64,000 nt of DNA, taken from assembly GCA_902826095.1 (NCBI GenBank), contig CADEDN010000014.1, positions 18,637-82,636 on the forward strand. Reading direction: 5' to 3'. Below, one piece after another: positions 15,579-23,289 of the stretch. The DNA is from an uncultured Alphaproteobacteria bacterium. GTDB lineage: Bacteria; Pseudomonadota; Alphaproteobacteria; Caulobacterales; Parvularculaceae. Numbering within the stretch: position 1 is the stretch's first letter; each line of letters opens with the position of its first letter. The translations under genes were made by a program, and so were the position numbers. Below the pieces are notes generated by a model, which was not told where the DNA came from, searched no databases, and saw only the letters and a list, made by a program, of their open reading frames with translations.

Positions 15579-17603
15579 ATGGGCGAGAATGACGGCAAGG
15601 GCGAGGATCCGCACGGAACACTCGCGGTCGCGCTGTCGCACGGTTTCAGCCTGCTGTCGAAAGACGCCGCGCTCGCGGCCGAACAGGCGGGCGAAATTCT
15701 CAAGGCGTTTCCGTCGGACGCGCAAGCTCTCGTACTTTCCGGCGCGGCCAAGCGCCGCCTCGGCGATGCGCAGGGCGCCATCGCGGCGTTCGACAAGGCG
15801 CTGAAAGTCTCGCCTTTCGCCGCCGAGGCGCTGCTCGAAAAGGCGCTTGCGGAAGCAGCGACGGGCGAGAGCCGGCGCGCCATGAACTCGCTCGCGCATG
15901 CGCTGAGCCTGAAACCGGATTTCATCAACGCCTGGCGCGCGCTGGCGGATGAATTGCTGCGCGCGGGCGACGACGAGGCGGCCGGCCGCGCCTTCGCCAA
16001 TCATGTGGCGGCGTCGGCGAAAGACCCGGAATTGCTGCAGGCCGGCAAGGCGCTCAACGACAACAAGCTCGCCCTCGCCGAACGCCAGCTCAAATCCTAC
16101 CTCATGCGCGCGCCGACGGACGTCGCGGCGATCCGCATGCTCGCTGAGCTCGCCGCACGCATCGGACGCTATGTCGACGCGGAAAATCTGCTGTCGCGCT
16201 GCGTCGAGCTTGCGCCTGATTTTCGCGCCGCGCGGCACAATCTCGCGATTGTGCAGCTAAGGCAGGGCAAGGCGGCCGAAGCTGTCACCGAAGCGGAAGC
16301 GCTGCTCAAGACCAGCCCGAAGGACCCGGGCTACAGGACGCTTTATTGCGCGGCGCTTGTCCGCATCGGCGATTACGACAAGGCTATCAAAAGCTACAAT
16401 TCGCTGCTCAAGGATCATCCAAAGCAGCCGCGCTCGTGGATGAGTTTCGGCCATGCGCTGAAGACCGTCGGCAAGCAGGGAGAGGCGATCGACGCCTATC
16501 GCCGGTCAATCGCGCTGCAACCCTCGCTCGGCGAGGCCTATTGGAGTCTCGCCAATCTCAAGACCGTCAAATTTTCGGCGCAAGATATCGACACCATGCG
16601 CGAACAGCTGACGCGCGAGGATCTCAACGAGGATGATCGGCTCCATCTGCACTTCGCCCTCGGCAAGGCGCTTGAGGATGAAGGCGCGTTCGCGGAATCC
16701 TTCGCGCATTACGAGCGCGCCAACACGCTGCGGCAGAGCCAGGTCGGTTATGACGAAGAGGCGATGGCGGGGCGGATCGTCGCTGCGAAGAAATTCTTTA
16801 CCAAGGAATTGCTGTCGTCGCGCGCGGGCCAGGGCTCGCCCGCGCCTGATCCGATTTTCATTCTCGGCATGCCGCGCGCCGGCTCGACCCTGATCGAACA
16901 AATCCTATCAAGCCATTCGATGATCGAAGGCACGATGGAGCTGCCTGACATCATCGCGATGGCGCAGCGCCTCGCCGGCAGGAAAAAGCCGAGCGACCCG
17001 AGCCGCTATCCCGATTGTCTTGCAGAATTGGACGCGGACGCGTTGCGCGCGCTCGGCGAGGAATTCATCGAGCGCACGCGCGTGCAGCGGCGCACGTCAA
17101 AGCCCTGTTTCATCGACAAGATGCCGAACAATTTCGCACATGTCGGCTTCATCCGGCTCATTCTGCCCAATGCAAAAATCATCGACGCCCGCCGCCACCC
17201 GATGGCCTGCTGCTTCTCAAACTTCAAACAGCATTTCGCCAAGGGGCAAGGCTTCACCTACGGGCAAGAGCGGATCGCGCGCTATTATTACGACTACGTC
17301 ATGCTGATGAAGCATTTCGACGACGTCATGCCGGGCGTTGTGCACCGCGTCATTCATGAGCGCCTTGTCGACAATCTTGAAGGCGAAGTGAAAGCCCTCC
17401 TCGACTTCATCGGAGTTCCCTTTGAAGAGGCGTGCCTGCGCTTTTACGAGACCGATCGGGCGGTCAGGACCCCGAGTTCCGAACAGGTGCGAAAGCCGAT
17501 TTTCACGGAAGGCCTCGACTATTGGCGGCACTACGAACCGTGGCTTGGGCCAATGAAGGCGGCACTGGGCGATGTGCTTGAGGCGTATCCGGGCGTCCCA
17601 TAG
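15579..17603 (+). CDS. TPR-repeat sulfotransferase-family protein
   Basis: A 674-residue protein in two parts. Residues about 1-400 form tandem tetratricopeptide-like helical repeats (for example ALVLSGAAKRRLGDAQGAIA and RTLYCAALVRIGDYDKAIKS). Residues about 420-660 are a sulfotransferase: PIFILGMPRAGSTLIEQILS is the PAPS 5'-phosphate loop and IIDARRHPMACCFSNF the 3'-phosphate region. There is no signal peptide. This TPR-sulfotransferase architecture is common in alphaproteobacteria, often beside TonB receptors as here. The substrate is not known; protein, peptide or glycan sulfation are all possible. Confidence 0.9.
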   Translation: MGENDGKGEDPHGTLAVALSHGFSLLSKDAALAAEQAGEILKAFPSDAQALVLSGAAKRRLGDAQGAIAAFDKALKVSPFAAEALLEKALAEAATGESRRAMNSLAHALSLKPDFINAWRALADELLRAGDDEAAGRAFANHVAASAKDPELLQAGKALNDNKLALAERQLKSYLMRAPTDVAAIRMLAELAARIGRYVDAENLLSRCVELAPDFRAARHNLAIVQLRQGKAAEAVTEAEALLKTSPKDPGYRTLYCAALVRIGDYDKAIKSYNSLLKDHPKQPRSWMSFGHALKTVGKQGEAIDAYRRSIALQPSLGEAYWSLANLKTVKFSAQDIDTMREQLTREDLNEDDRLHLHFALGKALEDEGAFAESFAHYERANTLRQSQVGYDEEAMAGRIVAAKKFFTKELLSSRAGQGSPAPDPIFILGMPRAGSTLIEQILSSHSMIEGTMELPDIIAMAQRLAGRKKPSDPSRYPDCLAELDADALRALGEEFIERTRVQRRTSKPCFIDKMPNNFAHVGFIRLILPNAKIIDARRHPMACCFSNFKQHFAKGQGFTYGQERIARYYYDYVMLMKHFDDVMPGVVHRVIHERLVDNLEGEVKALLDFIGVPFEEACLRFYETDRAVRTPSSEQVRKPIFTEGLDYWRHYEPWLGPMKAALGDVLEAYPGVP

Positions 17604-17654
17604 AGCCGCTTTGGGGTGAAGCCGATACGCCACACTCCCCCGCAAAAAAACCCA

Positions 17655-17675
17655 TTGTGATCACAGCGATTGTGA
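17655..17675. promoter_or_regulatory. Overlapping inverted repeats upstream of the TonB receptor gene
   Basis: The palindrome TGTGATCACA (17656-17665) overlaps a second inverted repeat, TCACA (17661-17665) then five bases then TGTGA (17671-17675). TGTGA/TCACA are CRP/FNR-type half-sites, although the spacing differs from a classical CRP site. It sits about 90 bases before the receptor start, so it may be an operator for that gene. The binding protein is unknown. Confidence 0.4.
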
Positions 17676-17762
17676 CGACTCCGCGAACGGGTTAGCTTTT
17701 TCCCAAAGGGCGAAGTCCCCCGAACCGGCAACCGGTGCGGGACCATGAAGGGAGTCCAGGAC

Positions 17763-20168
17763 ATGGCGTTTTCAACTGCTCAAGCCCAGCGCGGCGCGCT
17801 GAAAACGGCGCTGCTCGCGTCATCCATGCTGACGGTTGCGGGGCCGGCCTTCGCGCAGGTCGACGAAATCACCGTCACCGCGCAAAAACGCGCCGAGAGT
17901 CTGCAGGACGTGCCGATCAGCATTACCGCTTTCGGCACGGAGAAACTTGAAGAGCTCGAAGTCTCGGCGTTCGACGATTACGCGAAGTTTATCCCCAGTC
18001 TTTCCTTCCAGTCGACCGGACCCAACACGACGACCGTTTATTTCCGCGGCGTCGTATCGGGCGGCGACGGCAACCACTCGGCCTCGCTTCCCTCGGTCGG
18101 CGTCTATCTCGACGAACAGCCGGTGACCACCATTCTCGGCTTCCTGCCGGTGCATATCTACGACATCGAACGCGTTGAGGGCATCGCGGGGCCCCAAGGA
18201 ACGCTCTACGGCGCCTCGGCGCAGTCGGGGGTCTTGAGGATCATCACCAACAAGCCGGACCCCGGCGAGTTCGCTGCGGGCTACGATCTTGAAGTCAACG
18301 CCGTCCAGCACGGCGAAGTCGGCTATCAATTTGAAGGCTTCGTGAACCAGCCGGTCGCTGACAACGCCGCGATCCGCCTCGTCGGTTGGTACAAGAAAGA
18401 AGCCGGCTACATCGACAACGAACTCAGCGGGCGGATTTTCCCGACTTCCGGAATCGGCAAGGACAACGCCGCTTTGGCCGAAAACAATTTCAACGATATC
18501 GAGACCTACGGCGCGCGCGTCGCGCTTAAAGTCGACCTCAATGAGAGCTGGACTGCTACCGCCTCAGCCTTCGGCCAGAAGTCGGAAGCTGACGGCGTTA
18601 ACGTCTTCGACCCTGACATGGGCGATCTCAATGTCGCGCGCTTCGAACCGGACTTCAACGAGGACAAATTCGGCCAAGCGGCGCTGACGCTTGAAGGCAA
18701 GCTCGGCAGTTTCGACCTCGTCTACGCCGGCTCCTACCTGCGCCGACAGATTGACTCCAATTCCGACTATACCGACTACGCCTATTATTATGACGCTCTC
18801 TTCGGCTCCGGCGCTTATTTCTACGATGATCTTTATAATCTGGTGGACCCGACGCAATTCTATCAGGGCGACGACTCCTACGGCAAATATGCGAACGAGA
18901 TCCGCATCTCAACGCCGCAGGACGGTCGATTCCGGGCCGTCGCCGGCTTTTTCCAGAATTACCAGCGGCACTTCATCCATCAGCAATATATAGTCCGCGA
19001 CCTCGCCGGCGTCATTTCCGTCACGGGCCATGAGGATACGATCTGGCTGACAGAGCAGAAGCGGACCGATCGCGACCTTGCGCTGTTCACGGAAATGGAG
19101 TTCGACCTGACCGACCGGCTGACTTTCATCGGCGGCGTCAGAGGCTACAAGTACAAGAACTCACTGGTCGGGTTCTTCGGCTACAGCGCCGGCTTCTCAT
19201 CGCGAACGGGAGAGGCCGCGTGCTTTGGGCCCGCCGTCGTGCCGGGCTCTCCGTGTACGAATCTTGACCGAACGACAAAGAACACCGGCGAAACCCACAA
19301 ACTCAGCCTCACTTACGATCTTGACGATTCGAAAATGGTGTACCTCACCTATTCGACCGGGTTCCGCCCGGGCGGCGTCAACCGTCGCGGAACGCTGCCG
19401 CCTTACCTTGAGGACAAGCTGATCAACTACGAGGCAGGCTTCAAAACGTCGTGGGCGGAGAACACGTTCGTCTTGAACGGCGCATTCTTCTATCAGAAGT
19501 GGAAGGACTTCCAGTTCCCGATCCTCGGCCAGAACGGTCTTACCGAAGTACAGAACGCGGCGCAGGCGCGCGTCATGGGCTTTGAAGCCGATATGACGTA
19601 CGCCCCGACGGATCGGTTCACACTCAATGCAGCGCTGTCGATCATTGATGCGGAGCTGACGGACAATTTCTGCGGCTTTGTCGACGCAAATGGAGTGCCG
19701 GAAACGGACTGCCCGCAGGCGGTCGATGATCCATCGACACCCGACCCGGATGCTGACGAATCCCAGCCGCCCGAGGCGCCGGACGGCACGCGCCTGCCGA
19801 TCGTACCGAGGTTCAAAGGCACGCTCACAGCGCGCTACGAGTTCCCGGTCGGCGCCTTGACCGGCCACGTGCAGGGCTCAGTGTCAGGTCAGGATTCGGC
19901 GCCGTCGAACCTGCTCGTCATTGATCAGTCGATCATCGGCGACCAGGAGGGCTTCGTTCTGGCAGATTTCTCGTTCGGCGTCCGCAGTGACAACTGGCAT
20001 CTGGTCGCCTACGTGAACAACGCCTTTGACGAACGGCCGGACCTCTTCAGCTTCGTCGCTTGTGCGATCGAAACGTGCGGCCAGGTCGGCCCTGGCGGCA
20101 ATAACGGCATCTATCAGGGCACGGCGCAGCCGAGGACCATCGGCCTGCGATTCGGGCAGGACTTCTGA
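17763..20168 (+). CDS. TonB-dependent outer membrane receptor
   Basis: An 801-residue outer-membrane transporter. A signal peptide of about 32 residues ends at PAFAQ. It is followed by a TonB-box-like DEITVTAQKR, the plug domain with VPISITAFGTEKLEEL, YFRGVVSGG and RVEGIAGPQGTLYGASAQSG, then a beta-barrel with aromatic strand ends and a C-terminal phenylalanine (RFGQDF). ATG 17763 is used because AAGGGAG sits eight bases before it. The ligand is not evident. The terminator after it and the secreted amidohydrolase next to it suggest uptake of an organic nutrient rather than only iron. Confidence 0.95.
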   Translation: MAFSTAQAQRGALKTALLASSMLTVAGPAFAQVDEITVTAQKRAESLQDVPISITAFGTEKLEELEVSAFDDYAKFIPSLSFQSTGPNTTTVYFRGVVSGGDGNHSASLPSVGVYLDEQPVTTILGFLPVHIYDIERVEGIAGPQGTLYGASAQSGVLRIITNKPDPGEFAAGYDLEVNAVQHGEVGYQFEGFVNQPVADNAAIRLVGWYKKEAGYIDNELSGRIFPTSGIGKDNAALAENNFNDIETYGARVALKVDLNESWTATASAFGQKSEADGVNVFDPDMGDLNVARFEPDFNEDKFGQAALTLEGKLGSFDLVYAGSYLRRQIDSNSDYTDYAYYYDALFGSGAYFYDDLYNLVDPTQFYQGDDSYGKYANEIRISTPQDGRFRAVAGFFQNYQRHFIHQQYIVRDLAGVISVTGHEDTIWLTEQKRTDRDLALFTEMEFDLTDRLTFIGGVRGYKYKNSLVGFFGYSAGFSSRTGEAACFGPAVVPGSPCTNLDRTTKNTGETHKLSLTYDLDDSKMVYLTYSTGFRPGGVNRRGTLPPYLEDKLINYEAGFKTSWAENTFVLNGAFFYQKWKDFQFPILGQNGLTEVQNAAQARVMGFEADMTYAPTDRFTLNAALSIIDAELTDNFCGFVDANGVPETDCPQAVDDPSTPDPDADESQPPEAPDGTRLPIVPRFKGTLTARYEFPVGALTGHVQGSVSGQDSAPSNLLVIDQSIIGDQEGFVLADFSFGVRSDNWHLVAYVNNAFDERPDLFSFVACAIETCGQVGPGGNNGIYQGTAQPRTIGLRFGQDF

Positions 20169-20193
20169 TCACTGGTTCCTGACGGCTTGATCG

Positions 20194-20232
20194 GCGGGCG
20201 GAATGGGGTGACCATTCCGCCCGCTTTAATTT
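20194..20232 (+). terminator. Rho-independent terminator after the TonB receptor
   Basis: Thirteen-base perfect arms GCGGGCGGAATGG and CCATTCCGCCCGC close a five-base loop, followed by TTTAATTT. It lies 25 bases after the receptor stop and 13 bases before the amidohydrolase start, so read-through rather than a separate promoter may supply the next gene. Confidence 0.88.
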
Positions 20233-20244
20233 GCGGAGCCTTCG

Positions 20245-21522
20245 ATGAAATTCCTGCCGCCCATCGCCGCCGCCGTCGGCGTCCTCCTTGCAACCGACGC
20301 GGCGGCGGAAATTTCTTACGTCCGCGCGGGTCGCGCCATCGACGTCGAAAAAGGCCGAGTGCTGACGGACCAGCTCATTCGAATTGACGAGGGTCGCATT
20401 ACCTCGGTCGCGCCGTATGCAGCGGCGCCGACGGACGGCGAAATCATCGACTGGTCGGCGAAAACAGTCCTGCCGGGCCTCATCGACATGCACACGCACC
20501 TAGTCGGCGACATCCAGTCGGCGGGCGTCGCCGATCCTTTGCTGACAAGCGCGGCAGAGGATGTGCTGATCGGCGCGGCCAACGCGAAAAAGACCTTGCG
20601 CGCCGGCTTCACGACCGTCCGCGATGTCGGCGCCTGGCGGGCTTTCGCCGATGTCGCGCTGCGCGACGCGATCGACAAGAACTATGTCGAGGGGCCGCGG
20701 ATGGCGGTCGCGGGCGGCTATTTCACCATTCCCGGCGGCGGCGGCGCGCTGACGGGGCTCGCCGACGACATGAAGGTCCCCGCCGATTTCGAGCGCGGCG
20801 TCGTAGAGGGGCCCGACGACGCGCGCGCCAAAGCCCGCGATTTCCTGCAGCACGATGTCGACTTCCTGAAGACGATCGCGACCGGCGCGGTCCTCACCAT
20901 CGGCACCGATCCCGGCATGCCCGAACTTTCCGAAGCGGAACTGCGCGCCATTGTCGACGAGGCGCGCAAATACGGAAAGAAAGTGACAGCGCACGCGCAT
21001 GGCGCTGAAGGCGCGAAAAACGCCATTCGCGCCGGCGTCGCGTCGATCGAGCACGGCTCGATCCTCGACGACGAAGCGCTCTCGATGATGAAAAAGCGCG
21101 GCGTTTTTCTTGTCGCCGACATCTACAATGGCGATTACATCGACGAGGTCGGAACGCGCGACGGCTGGCCCGAGGAGACGCTGCAAAAGAATCGCGACAC
21201 GACCGAAACCCAGCGCGACGTTTTTCGCAAGGCGGTGAAGATGGGCGTCAAGATCGCCTATGGCACGGACTCGGGCGTCTATCCGCATGGCGATAACGCC
21301 AAGCAGCTCCCCTACATGGTTAAATACGGCATGACGCCGATCGCGGCGATCCGCTCCGCGACGCTGTCGGCGGCGGAGCTCCTCGGCTGGGAAAAAGACG
21401 TCGGCTCGATCAGCGTCGGGCGTTACGCCGACATGATCGCCGTCGACGGCGATCCGCTTACGGATATTTCCGCCCTGACCGGCGACAAGGTCGTCATGAA
21501 GGGCGGGGAGATTGTGGAGTGA
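20245..21522 (+). CDS. Secreted amidohydrolase (imidazolonepropionase/Xaa-Pro dipeptidase-like)
   Basis: A 425-residue amidohydrolase-superfamily enzyme with a signal peptide of about 21 residues ending ATDAAA. The metal ligands are visible: HTH in IDMHTHLVG (about residue 82), the carboxylated lysine in DFLKTIATG (about 208), HAHG and IEHGS as the next two histidines, and GTDSG with the catalytic aspartate. This pattern matches COG1228-type enzymes, several of which cleave Xaa-Pro or Xaa-Arg/Lys dipeptides or carbamates. It is likely periplasmic and may process what the TonB receptor brings in. GGAG precedes the start. Confidence 0.92.
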   Translation: MKFLPPIAAAVGVLLATDAAAEISYVRAGRAIDVEKGRVLTDQLIRIDEGRITSVAPYAAAPTDGEIIDWSAKTVLPGLIDMHTHLVGDIQSAGVADPLLTSAAEDVLIGAANAKKTLRAGFTTVRDVGAWRAFADVALRDAIDKNYVEGPRMAVAGGYFTIPGGGGALTGLADDMKVPADFERGVVEGPDDARAKARDFLQHDVDFLKTIATGAVLTIGTDPGMPELSEAELRAIVDEARKYGKKVTAHAHGAEGAKNAIRAGVASIEHGSILDDEALSMMKKRGVFLVADIYNGDYIDEVGTRDGWPEETLQKNRDTTETQRDVFRKAVKMGVKIAYGTDSGVYPHGDNAKQLPYMVKYGMTPIAAIRSATLSAAELLGWEKDVGSISVGRYADMIAVDGDPLTDISALTGDKVVMKGGEIVE

Positions 21523-21527
21523 TTTTC

Positions 21528-21624
21528 CTTCTCCCGTGGGAGAAGCTGGCGCGAAGCGTCGGATGAGGGTTCCGCGCTCGCCTTGAACGACGGGACCCTC
21601 ACCCGGAATTGCTTCGCAATTCCG
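21528..21624. repeat. Mosaic intergenic palindromic repeat
   Basis: Three inverted repeats follow each other: CTTCTCCC/GGGAGAAG (21528-21545), TGAGGGT (21564-21570) with ACCCTCA (21595-21601), and CGGAATTGC/GCAATTCCG around TTC (21604-21624). The whole resembles the dispersed repeats with CTCCCG...GGGAGAAG and GATGAGGGT...ACCCTCACCC seen between genes in many proteobacteria. It fills the gap between the amidohydrolase and the oxidoreductase. Confidence 0.75.
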
Positions 21625-21653
21625 ACCTCTCCCAAAAGGAGATGTGAATTTTT

Positions 21654-23261
21654 TTGCCTGGGTTGAATGTGACGCACAACAAAACCTTTGACGTCGTCAT
21701 TATCGGCGGGGGCCATAACGGCCTTGTCTGCGCCTTCTATCTCGCCCGCGCCGGCCGCAGGGTCTGCGTTCTGGAGCGCCGTGAGATCGTCGGCGGCGCC
21801 TGCGTCACCGAGGCGTTTCATCCGGGCTTCAGGAACTCGGTCGCAAGCTACGCGGTCAGCCTCCTCTCCCCGGAAGTCATCGCCGAGATGAACCTCGCGC
21901 GACACGGCCTCAAGGTCGTCCTTCGCCCGATGGCGTATTTCTCCCCGACGCCGGACGGGCGCCATCTGCTGCTCGGGCGCGACGCCGCCGAAAATCGCGC
22001 GACGCTGGCGGCGCTCTCGAAAAATGACGCCGTCGCCTACGACGCCTATCATCAGCGCCTTGACCGCCTCGTCGACCTTCTCCGCAAGATGCTCGGCGCG
22101 ACGCCGCCCAATGTCGGCGGCGGCATTCGCGACATGCTCGCCGCGGCGGGCCTTGCGAACGACATGCGAAAACTCGGGCTTGAGGGCCAGCGCGATCTCG
22201 TCGATTTCTTCGGCAAGAGCGCCGGCGAGATTCTCGACCATTGGTTCGAGAGCGATCTTCTGAAAGGCATGCTCGGCTTCGACGCGATCACCGGCTTTTA
22301 CGGCAGTCCGTATACGCCGGGTTCCGCCTATGTGCTCCTCCATCACGTCTTCGGCGAGGCGAACGGCGTCAAGGGCGCCTGGGGCCACGCGATCGGCGGC
22401 ATGGGCGCGATTACTGAGGCGATGGCGAAAGCCTGCGCGCAAGAGGGCGTCGACATCCGCGTCAACGCGCCGGTGAAGGAAGTGGTCCTCAAAAACGGCC
22501 GCGCGCAGGGCGTCGTCCTCGCCGACGGAACCGCGATCGCGGCGCGCGCCGTCGCCTCGAACATCCACCCGCAACTCCTGTTCGGCGGCCTTGTGCCGAA
22601 CGACGCGCTGCCGCCGGACTTCGTCGAGCGGATCAGGGGCTGGCGGTCCGGCTCCGGCGTCTTCCGCATGAATGTCGCGTTGTCGGAATTGCCGAATTTC
22701 ACGGCGTCGCCCTCGACGGGCGCTGCGCGCCACCATTCGGCGTCGATCCTCATCTCGCCGAGCCTCGACTATATCGACGCCGCGTTCACAGACGCGCGCC
22801 GTTTGGGATGGTCGCGCGCGCCGGCGATCGAGATGCATATTCCAAGCGTCTATGACGACACGCTGGCGCCCAAAGGCGCGCATGTCGCCAATCTCTTCTG
22901 CCAGTATTTCGCGCCGCAATCGCCGGGCGGCAAGAGCTGGGACGACGCGCGCGACGCCGCCGCCGACACGATCATCGATACGATCAACGCCTATGCGCCG
23001 AATTTCCGCGCATCGATCGTCGGGCGCATGGCGCTCTCGCCGCTCGACCTTGAAAGAAAATTCGCCCTTGTCGGCGGCGACATTTTTCACGGCCAGCTCG
23101 GGATCGACCAGCTGTTCAGCGCGCGGCCGATGCTCGGCTGCGCCGATTACCGCAGCCCGATCAAGGGACTTTACATGTGCGGATCATCGACCCATCCCGG
23201 CGGCGGCGTCACCGGCTGGCCGGGGCGCAATGCGGCGCGCGAAATCCTGCGCGACTCTTAA
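21654..23261 (+). CDS. FAD-dependent oxidoreductase (PYROXD2/phytoene-dehydrogenase-like)
   Basis: A 535-residue flavoprotein. The FAD-binding VVIIGGGHNGLVCAFYLARAG is at residues 14-34 with an acidic strand end (CVLERR). The C-terminal SSTHPGGGVTGWPGRNAARE closes the FAD site in the manner of COG1233/PYROXD2 proteins rather than true phytoene desaturases. No carotenoid genes are nearby, so a role in carotenoid synthesis is unlikely. The start is uncertain: AAGGAG at 21636-21641 precedes TTG 21654 by 12 bases, and GTG 21669 is an alternative. The natural substrate of this group is poorly known. Confidence 0.85.
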   Translation: MPGLNVTHNKTFDVVIIGGGHNGLVCAFYLARAGRRVCVLERREIVGGACVTEAFHPGFRNSVASYAVSLLSPEVIAEMNLARHGLKVVLRPMAYFSPTPDGRHLLLGRDAAENRATLAALSKNDAVAYDAYHQRLDRLVDLLRKMLGATPPNVGGGIRDMLAAAGLANDMRKLGLEGQRDLVDFFGKSAGEILDHWFESDLLKGMLGFDAITGFYGSPYTPGSAYVLLHHVFGEANGVKGAWGHAIGGMGAITEAMAKACAQEGVDIRVNAPVKEVVLKNGRAQGVVLADGTAIAARAVASNIHPQLLFGGLVPNDALPPDFVERIRGWRSGSGVFRMNVALSELPNFTASPSTGAARHHSASILISPSLDYIDAAFTDARRLGWSRAPAIEMHIPSVYDDTLAPKGAHVANLFCQYFAPQSPGGKSWDDARDAAADTIIDTINAYAPNFRASIVGRMALSPLDLERKFALVGGDIFHGQLGIDQLFSARPMLGCADYRSPIKGLYMCGSSTHPGGGVTGWPGRNAAREILRDS

Positions 23262-23289
23262 GGAGCGGATGGCCCGGAGGCCGGTTGAC

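Noticed and set aside
14442..16238. A reverse-strand open frame of 598 codons
   Set aside because: It is opposite the aminotransferase and sulfotransferase genes and has shadow-like Arg/Ala/Gly composition without motifs.
22672..23289. In-frame N-terminal extension of the M16 peptidase
   Set aside because: The frame is open for over 200 codons inside the oxidoreductase gene, but the extension is Arg/Ser-rich, and a ribosome binding site plus signal peptide mark the real start at 23290.
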